64,000 nucleotides of DNA, taken from assembly GCF_025961315.1 (NCBI RefSeq), contig NZ_JAOQNK010000001.1:5952001-6016000 (forward strand), written 5' to 3'. This DNA is from Sphingobacterium kitahiroshimense (GTDB lineage Bacteria; Bacteroidota; Bacteroidia; Sphingobacteriales; Sphingobacteriaceae). The position numbers and the translations under genes were made by a program. Below are positions 36,037-44,641 of this stretch, piece by piece; the stretch's first letter is position 1; the number at the start of each line of letters is the position of its first letter. The notes under the pieces are model-generated. The model was not told the DNA's origin. It saw only the letters and a program-made list of their open reading frames with translations, and ran no database searches.

Positions 36037-36408
36037 ATGAAGAAAGCTAAGTTAGTATTGATTATTGATGATGATAATCGCAATATCTTCGCATTGCGAT
36101 TGGCTTTAAAGTCGCGAGGATATCAGTCACTTTCCTGTAATAGTGCCCAAGAAGGCTTTGAATTATTGGCTAATAATAGCGATATTGAGATTGTTTTAAT
36201 GGATATGATGATGCCCGATATGGATGGTTATGAAGCTATTCAGGTGATTGGGGCATCTGAAACTTATGGTCATGTTCCCGTGATTGCAGTAACAGCTCAA
36301 GCTATGCAGGGAGATCGTGAGAAGTGTTTGGATGCTGGTGCTCGTGCTTATGTGCCAAAACCAATAGATTTAGATCTATTAATAGGTATAATTGAACAGA
36401 ATAGTTAG
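36037..36408 (+). CDS. Single-domain response regulator
   Basis: A 123-residue receiver domain only. It has the acidic pair and neighbour IIDDDNRNIFALRLALKSRG, phospho-acceptor Asp in VLMDMMMPDMDGYE, a Thr in AVTAQAM and a conserved Lys in YVPKPID. It is very like the third receiver of the upstream hybrid kinase and probably competes with it or relays phosphate. It ends one codon before the CheR start (stop TAG directly followed by ATG), so translation is probably coupled. A GTG at 36034 is an alternative start. Confidence 0.93.
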   Translation: MKKAKLVLIIDDDNRNIFALRLALKSRGYQSLSCNSAQEGFELLANNSDIEIVLMDMMMPDMDGYEAIQVIGASETYGHVPVIAVTAQAMQGDREKCLDAGARAYVPKPIDLDLLIGIIEQNS

Positions 36409-37239
36409 ATGTGGGAACCGAGTATTATAAAAAATGAGGATATCGAGCTGCTTTTGACAGATGTGGCAGAACGGTATGGTTATGATTTTACGCAATATAG
36501 TAAAGCTTCATTGAAAAGGCGATTGAATCGACTGTGTCTGATCGATAAATTTACAAGCTTTGCAGAACTGCGATATCGGGTAATAAGTGATCCCGAATAT
36601 CTGCAACGTTTTGTTGAGGAAATTACCGTCAACGTCACGGAAATGTTTCGGGATCCAAATTTTTATAAGGCTTTACGCGAGGATGTTTTTCCACGGTTAG
36701 GTACTTATCCCTTTATAAGGATCTGGATAGCGGGCTGTTCTACTGGAGAGGAGGCCTATTCGATTGCAATTTTGCTTAAGGAGGCCAATTTATATCATAA
36801 ATCATTGATTTATGCCACTGATATAAATCCTGGAGTCTTAGAGCGGGCAAGTAGTGGGATGTTTCCCATCAGTCAAATGCAACAGTATTCAGAGAATTAT
36901 ATTCAGTCTGGAGGGATAGAGGATTTTTCTAAATATTATACCGCTAATTACGATTCTGTAAAGTTTAACGGTGATTTAAAAGATAAAATGATCTTTTCAA
37001 CACACAATTTAGTATCGGATACCTCTTTCAATGCATTTCAGCTAATTCTTTGTCGGAATGTGCTGATTTATTTTGACAAGGATTTGCAGAATAATGTTTT
37101 TGATTTATTTGATGAAAGCTTAGATACGCTGGGATATCTAGCATTGGGGTCTAAGGAAACTATTCGTTTTTCTAATTTGGAGAAAAAATATAAACAAATT
37201 AATGATGAACGAATATGGAGAAAAACCCGTTCATCATAA
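36409..37239 (+). CDS. cheR: CheR-type protein-glutamate methyltransferase
   Basis: A 276-residue methyltransferase. The N-terminal helical domain (about 1-70, with SKASLKRRLNRLC) is followed by the SAM-binding domain: IRIWIAGCSTGEEAYSIAILL (motif I), YATDINPGVLERASSGMF, and LILCRNVLIYFDKDLQ, with the final LGYLALGSKETI. These are diagnostic for CheR, which methylates glutamates on chemoreceptor helices using S-adenosylmethionine. No chemoreceptor or flagellar gene lies in the window, so the substrate is probably another coiled-coil protein, for example the upstream hybrid kinase. It starts at the base after the preceding stop. Confidence 0.95.
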   Translation: MWEPSIIKNEDIELLLTDVAERYGYDFTQYSKASLKRRLNRLCLIDKFTSFAELRYRVISDPEYLQRFVEEITVNVTEMFRDPNFYKALREDVFPRLGTYPFIRIWIAGCSTGEEAYSIAILLKEANLYHKSLIYATDINPGVLERASSGMFPISQMQQYSENYIQSGGIEDFSKYYTANYDSVKFNGDLKDKMIFSTHNLVSDTSFNAFQLILCRNVLIYFDKDLQNNVFDLFDESLDTLGYLALGSKETIRFSNLEKKYKQINDERIWRKTRSS

Positions 37240-37251
37240 TTCTCTTTTCAA

Positions 37252-37815
37252 ATGAGTGATTCAATATTCGTAATTGGAGGTTCAGCAGGAAGTCTCAAGG
37301 TGCTGTTGGAGGTATTACCTCAACTTGATACGGATATATTGTTTCCTATTGTTATTATTGTGCATCGTAAATCCTATCCGGGATCTGTACTCAATAGATT
37401 ATTAGCTAATAGCAGTAAATTGCCGGTTATGGAAGTAGAGGATAAGATGACTATTTTTCCCGGGAGCATTTATATCGTTCCGCCTGACTATCATATGCTT
37501 TTTGAAAATCAAACCCTGGTATCCTTAGACTTTTCAGAAAAATTAAATTTTTCACGTCCATCAATTGATATTACATTTCGATCAGCCGCAGAGACCTTTA
37601 AGGAGAATGTTGTTGCGTTGCTGTTATCAGGAGCAAACGCTGATGGGACGAATGGATTGAAAGAGATAAAGAAATATGGAGGAACTATCTTAGTGCAGGA
37701 TCCAGAGACAGCAGAAATAGATTATATGCCTAAGCAAGCCCTATTGTCTATGGCGGTAGATCTGGTATTAAAACCATCCGAAATTGCGTCTTATATCAAT
37801 CAATTGCGTATTTAA
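37252..37815 (+). CDS. cheB: CheB-type methylesterase, catalytic domain only
   Basis: A 187-residue protein that is only the CheB esterase domain. Catalytic triad positions are visible: Ser11 in VIGGSAGSLKVL, His38 in IIVHRKSYPGSVLNRLL and Asp131 in LLSGANADGTNGLKEI. The usual N-terminal receiver of CheB is absent, so activity must be controlled another way, perhaps by the small receivers next to it. It would remove methyl groups (or deamidate glutamines) from the CheR target. It lies 12 bp after cheR, on the same strand. Confidence 0.95.
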   Translation: MSDSIFVIGGSAGSLKVLLEVLPQLDTDILFPIVIIVHRKSYPGSVLNRLLANSSKLPVMEVEDKMTIFPGSIYIVPPDYHMLFENQTLVSLDFSEKLNFSRPSIDITFRSAAETFKENVVALLLSGANADGTNGLKEIKKYGGTILVQDPETAEIDYMPKQALLSMAVDLVLKPSEIASYINQLRI

Positions 37816-37886
37816 CGCAACTAGCCTTGCGTTAGTTTTTTATTATATTAGCACCTTATTAACGTTTTCCTATACTTTGATTTACG

Positions 37887-38273
37887 ATGAAAGATAAGAC
37901 TATATTGCTCTTTGATGATGATGTGAATATACTGGAGGTTTGCACCATTATTTTGGAAAATTATGGATATCAGGTGGCTACATCTGAGACATCACATGAT
38001 ATTATTGAAAAAGTAACGGCTGTTAAACCTGATGTTATTTTAATGGATAACTGGATTCCTGAAATTGGCGGAATCAAGGCTACTCAACTTGTAAAACAGC
38101 ATCCGGATTTTAATCATATTCCTGTTATATATGTTTCTGCGAATAATGATATTCAGCTATTAGCAGAAGAAGCGGGTGCTGACAGTTATCTCGAGAAACC
38201 GTTTAATTTGGACGATCTTGAAAATGCCGTTAAATCTATGTTGAACTTAGCGAAATCAGATTTAAATGTTTAA
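37887..38273 (+). CDS. Single-domain response regulator
   Basis: A 128-residue receiver domain. It has the acidic pair in LFDDDVNILEVC, acceptor Asp in ILMDNWIPEIGG, a Ser/Thr switch in IYVSANNDI and Lys in YLEKPFNLDDL. There is no output domain. It lies 71 bp after cheB, a larger gap than elsewhere in the cluster, so it may have an internal promoter, but the terminator at 38299 closes the whole cluster. Confidence 0.92.
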   Translation: MKDKTILLFDDDVNILEVCTIILENYGYQVATSETSHDIIEKVTAVKPDVILMDNWIPEIGGIKATQLVKQHPDFNHIPVIYVSANNDIQLLAEEAGADSYLEKPFNLDDLENAVKSMLNLAKSDLNV

Positions 38274-38298
38274 ATGAATGGCTTATTCAATATGAATT

Positions 38299-38332
38299 AA
38301 AAAAGGATCCTGCTTGTTCAGGATCCTTTTTT
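38299..38332 (+). terminator. Intrinsic terminator of the signalling cluster
   Basis: A 13-bp stem (38300-38312 with 38319-38331), loop CTTGTT, flanked by A- and T-runs. It is 26 bp past the last receiver gene and lies convergently with the lipid-kinase gene, so it may also act on that strand. Confidence 0.92.
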
Positions 38333-38423
38333 AGTTCAACTCTATATTTTTTAAAACATTTATTTATCATTCATTAATTTTTATCTCCTGCGAGTTGTAA
38401 AGGATTCTAAAATAAATGTTTAT

Positions 38424-39332
38424 CTATGATTGCGGAACAAGAAACTCAAGGACGTTTTCTCTTACTTCCAATATTGCAACATTCTTGAGCGGCAGTACCA
38501 GTTCGTCATCTATATGCATGTAGGTACTCTCACAATCAATGGTAAGCTGTTTAGCTTCAAATTTTTTATAGTCAAATGTAACTTCTTCTCCGTTTAATCT
38601 TTTCTTAATAAAAGCAGCGAAATCTGATCTTTGTGCCTCATCTACATATACGACATTGAAAAGACCATCATCTGTCACCGCTTCTGGTGATAATATTAGA
38701 TTAGGACCCACGGATTGAATGTTCATAATTTCAAGTAACAAGCATTTGCCTTCGTAGATTTTATCATCGGCTTTTATCCAAAATTTTTCAGCTTTAGCAG
38801 TCATAATAATTTCATGAAGGACTTCTAAAGCTAATTTTAGTTCATCTTTTGCGGTGTCAACTTTACTTTTATCAACGGATTCCATTTTCTGGATTAGGTG
38901 TGGAAAAACACCATATCCAGCGCCCTCTAAGAAGAAATCTGTCGTATCAGCATTTTTAATCACCCCTACATCAAAACGCTGTCGCTTACTGTTTTTCCAG
39001 TTTTTGATATGATCTAGATTTTTTTTGGTACTGTCAATCCCCAATGCTATGGACAGATTATTAGCAGTCCCCATCGGTAATATGGTGATAGGGATTTTCT
39101 TTTCAAGTGAATTTCTTTTCACCAATTCCTTAACGACTCCTCTTACGGTTCCATCGCCACCGGCTATTACAGCAAAATCTGCTTGATCTATTTGATGAAT
39201 CCATTGATCTCCATTTTTTACCGAAAAGTATACACAAGCATAACCTTCCTGTTCAATTAATGTTATTAAATCAGATTTTAAATGATCCTCATCGCCTGCG
39301 CCCGGATTGTGTAATAAGATTGCTTGTTCCAT
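38424..39332 (-). CDS. Diacylglycerol kinase / YegS-type lipid kinase family protein
   Basis: A 302-residue member of the DAGK catalytic family. It starts with HNPGAGDEDHLKSDL, the glycine-rich head, and has the hallmark GGDGT (residues 58-62, AVIAGGDGTVRGVVKEL), then ILPMGTANNLSIALGID, a typical nucleotide-site segment. The C-terminal beta domain (about 140-300) closes the fold. It should phosphorylate a lipid (diacylglycerol, sphingosine or similar) at the cytoplasmic membrane; Sphingobacteriaceae make sphingolipids, so a sphingoid substrate is conceivable, but not shown. It is divergent from surE (83-bp gap). Confidence 0.93.
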   Translation of the reverse strand: MEQAILLHNPGAGDEDHLKSDLITLIEQEGYACVYFSVKNGDQWIHQIDQADFAVIAGGDGTVRGVVKELVKRNSLEKKIPITILPMGTANNLSIALGIDSTKKNLDHIKNWKNSKRQRFDVGVIKNADTTDFFLEGAGYGVFPHLIQKMESVDKSKVDTAKDELKLALEVLHEIIMTAKAEKFWIKADDKIYEGKCLLLEIMNIQSVGPNLILSPEAVTDDGLFNVVYVDEAQRSDFAAFIKKRLNGEEVTFDYKKFEAKQLTIDCESTYMHIDDELVLPLKNVAILEVRENVLEFLVPQS

Positions 39333-39415
39333 AGATTTAATTTATATAACAACATTTAGCTTATCCATTTGTTGTTATTTATATAAAATATTTATTTGCA
39401 GAAACGATAGAAACT

Positions 39416-40144
39416 ATGAGAATTTTAATAACAAATGACGACGGTATTTATAGTCCAGGTATTGCATCTCTAGCAAAAGTGGCTCGGAAATTTGGACAGG
39501 TAAAATTAGTGGCACCAGATGTTGAGCAGTCTTCGATGGGACATGCAGTCACACATTCTAGACCATTGAGTTATAAAAAATCTCCGATTGTATTTGAAGA
39601 TGTGGAGGCTTATCGCGTAAACGGAACTCCAGCAGACTGCGTTGCCATGGGCATACATTTATGGAATGATGTTGATGTGGTTTTATCAGGAATTAATATG
39701 GGACCTAATCTAGGTAATTCGATGTGGCATTCGGGAACTTTGGCGGCCGCCAAACAGGCCGTCTTGTTTGGTATTAAAGGTATCGCACTGAGTACACCCG
39801 TGGGAAAAACAGAACCTGACTTTGAAGCGCTAGAACCCTTTGTAGAGAAAACATTGGCGCTTCTGTTGGCGGATAAGGAATTGGCTCTTTATAACGTTAA
39901 TTTTCCTGAAAAGCCAACAGAAATCATCTGGACGAGACAGTCTGTGCGATTATATGATGGTACAATTATACCCGGAACGGACCCATTGGGACGAAAGCAC
40001 TATTGGTTTACGGTATCTCCACTAGAGCCAGCTGATGAAGGTACAGACAGATGGGCTGTGGAGCATGATATGGTATCTATTACGCCATTGCGATTAGATT
40101 TGACGGATGAAGCAACGCTTTTGAAAAGGCTTGGAGAAAAATAG
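39416..40144 (+). CDS. surE: 5'/3'-nucleotidase SurE
   Basis: A 242-residue SurE. It begins MRILITNDDGIYSPGIASL, the metal-binding head with Asp8-Asp9, and has VAPDVEQSSMGHAVTHSRPL, NGTPADCVAMGI and the signature SGINMGPNLGNSMWHSGTLAAA. SurE hydrolyses nucleoside 5'- and 3'-monophosphates, and helps stationary-phase survival. Length matches the family. The start is 39416, with only AT-rich DNA upstream. The following small lipoprotein begins 58 bp later and is probably separate. Confidence 0.97.
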   Translation: MRILITNDDGIYSPGIASLAKVARKFGQVKLVAPDVEQSSMGHAVTHSRPLSYKKSPIVFEDVEAYRVNGTPADCVAMGIHLWNDVDVVLSGINMGPNLGNSMWHSGTLAAAKQAVLFGIKGIALSTPVGKTEPDFEALEPFVEKTLALLLADKELALYNVNFPEKPTEIIWTRQSVRLYDGTIIPGTDPLGRKHYWFTVSPLEPADEGTDRWAVEHDMVSITPLRLDLTDEATLLKRLGEK

Positions 40145-40202
40145 GTAATATTATTATCAATCGCGCTATTTATTTAAATGCTGATGTACATTAAATATAT
40201 AA

Positions 40203-40463
40203 ATGAAAATGAGAAATTTAAATATTGCTTTAATACTGATTATGAATGCCGTTTTCTTTTCGTCTTGTGGCGAGAATATGAAAAATAATTCCGATCTAAA
40301 TAATACGCTAGATACAGTTCATCAGCAATTAAAAGGGCTTCCTCTTGATAATCTGCATCGCAGTAGAGTGGGGGACTCAACTGTTGATGTTAAGGATGGT
40401 AAATCAGGTCTTCCCCTCAATAATCTTGATCGGGAGAATCCTACAGATACCGTAGGTCATTAA
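40203..40463 (+). CDS. Small lipoprotein with an internal GLPL[DN]NL repeat
   Basis: An 86-residue predicted lipoprotein. The signal peptide ends in VFFSSC (Cys about 22) followed by GENMKNNSD. The mature part, under 65 residues, is acidic and contains the same short block twice: GLPLDNLHRS and GLPLNNLDRE, about 29 residues apart. I do not recognise the family. It could be a small envelope protein or a surface-exposed peptide. There is no transmembrane region other than the signal. Confidence 0.7.
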   Translation: MKMRNLNIALILIMNAVFFSSCGENMKNNSDLNNTLDTVHQQLKGLPLDNLHRSRVGDSTVDVKDGKSGLPLNNLDRENPTDTVGH

Positions 40464-40504
40464 TAGACTTAAAGAAGCTTTGTTCGTTTTATCTAATGCA
40501 ACGC

Positions 40505-40966
40505 TTAATCTGCTTCATCTCTGAGGGTGCGAATCTGATCGTGTGCCTTTTTTTGCTTTTCTGCATGATTTCGAATCATAGTGACAATAGCTATAGGAAG
40601 ATCTGGGGCTTCTTTTAAAGCCTTTTCATACTCTTTTTTACTTGCGTCTTCACCACGTTCACATTCTTCGAGAATCTGTTTACGATCATGACCACTTAAT
40701 GTTGCTTTCAGATCTAACCAGAAGCGATGCAATTTACCGGAGATGCGCGGGGGAATTGTTGGAGCTTCGCCATCGACAACGGTAAATGGAGCAAGCTCGG
40801 AGTTGAACAGGATGGTTTCTTGGATATAATCTTCGAATAGTGAACGTAAGTCATTATCACGATTTGTTTTTAGGTTTTCTAATGCTAAGGTATAGCCTTC
40901 GATTCTGTCGTTGTTAATCTGAATCAAATCTATTAAAATTCCTGCGGTTACAGTATCTGTATACAT
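40505..40966 (-). CDS. DUF2383 (PA2169-like) four-helix-bundle protein
   Basis: A 153-residue helical protein of the DUF2383 type, a ferritin-like four-helix bundle. It has ILIDLIQINNDRIEGYTLALENLK, then LRSLFEDYIQETILFNSELAPF, and in the second half IPPRISGKLHRFWLDLKATLSGHDRKQILEECERGEDASKKEYEKALK, the usual W-containing helix and ECERGED block. Glu and His residues on the helices could bind metal, but the function of the family is not established; it often appears in stress-responsive contexts. It converges on the small lipoprotein gene. Start ATG at 40966. Confidence 0.85.
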   Translation of the reverse strand: MYTDTVTAGILIDLIQINNDRIEGYTLALENLKTNRDNDLRSLFEDYIQETILFNSELAPFTVVDGEAPTIPPRISGKLHRFWLDLKATLSGHDRKQILEECERGEDASKKEYEKALKEAPDLPIAIVTMIRNHAEKQKKAHDQIRTLRDEAD

Positions 40967-41147
40967 AATTTACTTTTTAGAAATACAACTATTAGAGGAA
41001 CAAACTGATCCCTTAAAAAGTTTTTCGTTGAGTTTAATGCTCTTATTTGCTGATATTTTTCTAAAACAAAAATAAAAGATACAGAGTATTTGTCAAGATG
41101 CGTTAAGCCGGGGGATTACTGATAAAGTAACTATAAATCTTTAACGA

Positions 41148-41175
41148 AAAGGGTCTAATGAAAATTAGACCCTTT
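41148..41175 (-). terminator. Intrinsic terminator of the copper operon
   Basis: A 12-bp perfect stem (41148-41159 with 41164-41175) and a GAAA tetraloop (plus-strand reading). On the minus strand the stem is followed by TTTTCGTT. It sits 76 bp past the multicopper oxidase stop. Confidence 0.75.
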
Positions 41176-41250
41176 ATCTATACGTTCAGCTGTACCGTAT
41201 TTTTTGTTTCCTCATTAACGATACAGCATATTATGTGAAATAAATCAGTT

Positions 41251-43548
41251 TTAATAGTTTAATGATAAACCGAATCCCCAGCCCATATCACTATCGTAAT
41301 GCGTACGTATACCCATATTTTTATTGATTACATATGTCAGGTCACCCATATATTCTAGATCTGTGTTGACCATAAAACCACCTCTTAATCTGGGTGAAAT
41401 AGGAATGTCTTCGCGCATTAATTGTAAGCGTACTATTCCGTCATGATATACTTCAGCTTGAAAATTTACGAGCATAGGGAGCGTATACATAAATCCGGCA
41501 CTGACAGCCCTTCTGACATCTTTCTTATTAACCTGTCCAAAGATGTTTTTTTCATGCTCGTCTTCACCCATTCTTCTATATCTCCAATCAAAACCTACAA
41601 ATGGCATAAACCATTGCATTTTTCCGATGTATCGGCCTAAATGGGTCTCTACTTCATATCCATGCATATCATTATAGCCCAATCGCCATTCTGTTCCTAA
41701 TGACCATCTGGCATTTTGTATCATTGCACCACCGTCATTACCGTTAGTCGCGAAATCATTTTGCACCATGAAGTGGGCCATATTACTTTCTTTCTGTAAC
41801 GCTTTATAGGCCTTTTCTTTGTCTGGGAGTAACGGATTTTTATAATCGCCAACTTCAAACACTCTATTCATGCCCGCCATCATGTGGTATAAAATATGGC
41901 AATGGAAAAACCAGTCCCCCTCTTCGTTAGCTAAAAACTCAATAGTATCGACTTCCATGGGCATGACATCAATAACATTTTTCAGCGGTGCATTTTCTTT
42001 TTTACCGTTGATTACTCTAAAATCAAACCCATGCAGATGTATTGGGTGTCTCATCATGGAGTTATTGTAGAGGGTGATGCGTAATATTTCACCTTTCTTT
42101 ACCGGAATTTTATCACTTTCAGCCAACACTTTATTGTCCATACTCCAGACATATCTGTTCATATTTCCGGTTAAGGTAAATTTAATATCTCTTACCGGCG
42201 CCTCTTTTGGCAGGGTGGTATTATAAGGAGATTTGAGCATGGCATAATTTAGCGTTACAATATCTGCTAAAGCATTGGCATTATACCGATCTTTATCATC
42301 GGTCATTTTATGGGAGCCATGTTGACTATGATCCTCTTTCTTTGTTTTGTCACCAGATTCTTTTTTTGTCTTATCACCAGATATTTCAGGATACATAACT
42401 ACGTTCATATCCATTTGGTTCAGGCTCATCTTCATGCCCATATCATCCAGATCCCCGTTCATTTTCATCATGTCATTCATCATCTTCATGCCTTCAAAAT
42501 ATTTAAGGCGAGGTAATGGAGATATAAGCTGTTTTTTCCCGTTTCCTACAAAGTAACTTGTTGATTTTGTTCTATCTTCTGTAGTGGCCATGAATTCATA
42601 CGAAGTGCCTTCATTAGGGATTGTGAGTACAATATCATAAGTTTCAGATACTGCAATCATTAATCGATCTACTTCTACAGGTTCTACATCGTTACCATCA
42701 TTTGCGACAACGGTTATTTTACCTCCTGCATAACGAAGCCAAAAATAGGATGATGCACCACCATTTGATATGCGAAGACGAACTTTGTCTCCTGCTTTCA
42801 AAGTCTTATTATCTATTTTTTCTAGATTGGAGAACTCGTTCCCGTTCATTAAAACCTTATCGTAGTACACATCACTTACATCCATAGCCATCATACGTTT
42901 CCATTCATTTTTGACTTTAGTTTTAAAGTGACCTTCTTTAATAGCCTCGGCATAAGATTGGGTAGCACCTTTTTTGATGGCGGCCCAATCATTCGCATTA
43001 TGCAGCATTCTATGTATGTTATCCGGATTTAGGTCTGTCCATTCACATAATATAATTGGTATAGTAGGTAAATCGTCAATTCCTTTTCTGAAAGTTTTAT
43101 CATCACTTCTTTTTTTCAGGATGAGACTGCCGTACATACCGATCTGTTCCTGTAAACCCGAATGGGAGTGATACCAATGTGTACCATGTTGGATAATAGG
43201 AAAGCGATAGGTATATGTTGTATTGGGTTTTATCGGTTCTTGGGTAAGATGGGGTACTCCATCCTCTTTATTAGGCAAAAATATGCCGTGCCAGTGTAAA
43301 GATGTATTTTCTTTTAGTTGGTTATGCACCACAATTTCGGCAGTATCACCTTCTGTAAATGTAAGAGTGGGCATAGGAATTTGTCCGTTAACCGAAATTG
43401 CCCGTTTTTCTTTCCCTGTAAAATTGACAATGGTATCTCGAACATACAGGTCATATTTGACAACTTTTTGTGCAAACGCAGTTGTTGCACAAATGAGCAT
43501 AATCAATGTCTGTAACGCTTTTATAGATACATGCTTAGCTATATACAT
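41251..43548 (-). CDS. Multicopper oxidase (CopA-like) with a C-terminal CopB-like barrel domain
   Basis: A 765-residue protein. Signal peptide (1-26, ending TAFAQ). Three cupredoxin domains (about 28-560) hold all copper ligand blocks: HWHG (85-88), HWYHSH (124-129), HPIHLHG (about 500) and HCHILYHMMAGM (about 548). A Met-rich insert (residues about 355-385, MKMMNDMMKMNG) is typical of copper-tolerance oxidases. The last about 190 residues are not cupredoxin: NARWSLGTEWRLGY, VSAGFMYTLPMLVNFQAEVY and MGWGFGLSLNY read as beta-barrel strands of the CopB family. Oxidation of Cu(I) to the less toxic Cu(II) in the periplasm is the likely role. The fused barrel would anchor it to the outer membrane, which is inference. 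Confidence 0.9.
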   Translation of the reverse strand: MYIAKHVSIKALQTLIMLICATTAFAQKVVKYDLYVRDTIVNFTGKEKRAISVNGQIPMPTLTFTEGDTAEIVVHNQLKENTSLHWHGIFLPNKEDGVPHLTQEPIKPNTTYTYRFPIIQHGTHWYHSHSGLQEQIGMYGSLILKKRSDDKTFRKGIDDLPTIPIILCEWTDLNPDNIHRMLHNANDWAAIKKGATQSYAEAIKEGHFKTKVKNEWKRMMAMDVSDVYYDKVLMNGNEFSNLEKIDNKTLKAGDKVRLRISNGGASSYFWLRYAGGKITVVANDGNDVEPVEVDRLMIAVSETYDIVLTIPNEGTSYEFMATTEDRTKSTSYFVGNGKKQLISPLPRLKYFEGMKMMNDMMKMNGDLDDMGMKMSLNQMDMNVVMYPEISGDKTKKESGDKTKKEDHSQHGSHKMTDDKDRYNANALADIVTLNYAMLKSPYNTTLPKEAPVRDIKFTLTGNMNRYVWSMDNKVLAESDKIPVKKGEILRITLYNNSMMRHPIHLHGFDFRVINGKKENAPLKNVIDVMPMEVDTIEFLANEEGDWFFHCHILYHMMAGMNRVFEVGDYKNPLLPDKEKAYKALQKESNMAHFMVQNDFATNGNDGGAMIQNARWSLGTEWRLGYNDMHGYEVETHLGRYIGKMQWFMPFVGFDWRYRRMGEDEHEKNIFGQVNKKDVRRAVSAGFMYTLPMLVNFQAEVYHDGIVRLQLMREDIPISPRLRGGFMVNTDLEYMGDLTYVINKNMGIRTHYDSDMGWGFGLSLNY

Positions 43549-43689
43549 TGTTTATTTATTTTTTAGTGGAAGTTATTCCTGATGTTTTAACCAGTGAATA
43601 AGTATTTTTGTTTTTTCTGTATTTAATAGTTACATATAGCGTATAGGAATAGGATATACGTTGTCTATCTTATTTTAGAACTGTATTTA

Positions 43690-44550
43690 TTAATTCAACG
43701 TTTCCACTGTGCTACCACAAGTCAACATTTTAGAACCAAAGTATGGGTTTTTGATGTCACTATCTTTACTCAACCAATGTGCACCTTTTCCTGCGTTAAA
43801 CATCGGACAGTGCTGGTAGTAAATAGGACTCTCCAATTTAGATACTTTTGCTAGATCATAAATTGTTTTGGAAACATTTGCAAATAATTCACGTTGTTTT
43901 GGAACGGATTTAGATTTGGAAATACTTTCTACATGAGCAGTTAAGTCACTGATTCCTTTCATCCATACATCATGTTCTTTAGAAGATAGTGTATTCATAT
44001 CTACTGCTTTAACAGTCGAAAGTAAGACAGTTGCTTGGGTGGAGGTAGCTGCCGCGTCAGTCTTTATTAAAGCATCTTTGACCGAAAAATAGCTATCAAC
44101 AACTGCCTGCAATGGATTTTTGCTTTTTGTGGTAGCATCATGCGTTGCATGATTGGACATCTCATTATGATCTTTCAGCAGCATGGCATCAGTTTTGGTG
44201 CCAGTCTTTAATTCTCTTGTATATTGGCAACATTCAGGAAGCTTTATATATACATCCGCAGGAGCTAGAAAATCTTCGCTGTCATAACCTGCTAAGGCAA
44301 TACGCTTTAAGATTTCTTCTCTACTCGTTTTTTGAGTATCATAACTGATTATAGCTTTTTTTGTATCAACATTCCATTCTACCTGAGCGACATTTTTGCT
44401 ATTTCCTGCTTTTTCAATGGTTTTTTTACACATGTCACATTCTCCATAGATATTGACGGTTTCAGTTTTTGTATTATTAATTTGGGCATATGTATTTATA
44501 GATGATAATAATACAGTGATTACTACCAATATTTTTGATATAGATTTCAT
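43690..44550 (-). CDS. Exported HMA-DUF3347 copper-associated protein
   Basis: A 286-residue exported protein. Signal peptide (about 1-22, ending NTYAQ). Residues about 30-98 are a heavy-metal-associated domain with a CDMCKKTIE core; note the binding motif is CxxC (C-D-M-C), one residue pattern of GMTCxxC. Residues about 130-286 are the DUF3347 domain, with the conserved YYQHCPMFNAGKGAHWLS and NPYFGSKMLTCG blocks that contribute His, Cys and Met ligands. Such proteins usually sit with copper exporters or multicopper oxidases. It is the middle gene, with 91 bp to the small His/Cys-rich protein and 141 bp to the oxidase. Confidence 0.88.
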   Translation of the reverse strand: MKSISKILVVITVLLSSINTYAQINNTKTETVNIYGECDMCKKTIEKAGNSKNVAQVEWNVDTKKAIISYDTQKTSREEILKRIALAGYDSEDFLAPADVYIKLPECCQYTRELKTGTKTDAMLLKDHNEMSNHATHDATTKSKNPLQAVVDSYFSVKDALIKTDAAATSTQATVLLSTVKAVDMNTLSSKEHDVWMKGISDLTAHVESISKSKSVPKQRELFANVSKTIYDLAKVSKLESPIYYQHCPMFNAGKGAHWLSKDSDIKNPYFGSKMLTCGSTVETLN

Positions 44551-44586
44551 GATTTTAATAATTAAAATAATATAAATTAAGGATTT

Positions 44587-44610
44587 TCAAAAGCTGATTA
44601 TAGCTTTTGA
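44587..44610. other. Intra-operon hairpin
   Basis: TCAAAAGCT/AGCTTTTGA, 9-bp perfect stem, loop GATTAT, between the small His/Cys-rich gene and the HMA gene. There is no T-run, so it is more likely an mRNA-processing or attenuation element than a terminator. Confidence 0.35.
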
Positions 44611-44641
44611 TAAGACGTACTTTGGGCATTAAGGGCCCTTT

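Noticed and set aside
42310..42556. Histidine-rich plus-strand ORFs opposite the multicopper oxidase
   Set aside because: Shadow of the Met-rich stretch of the oxidase on the minus strand.
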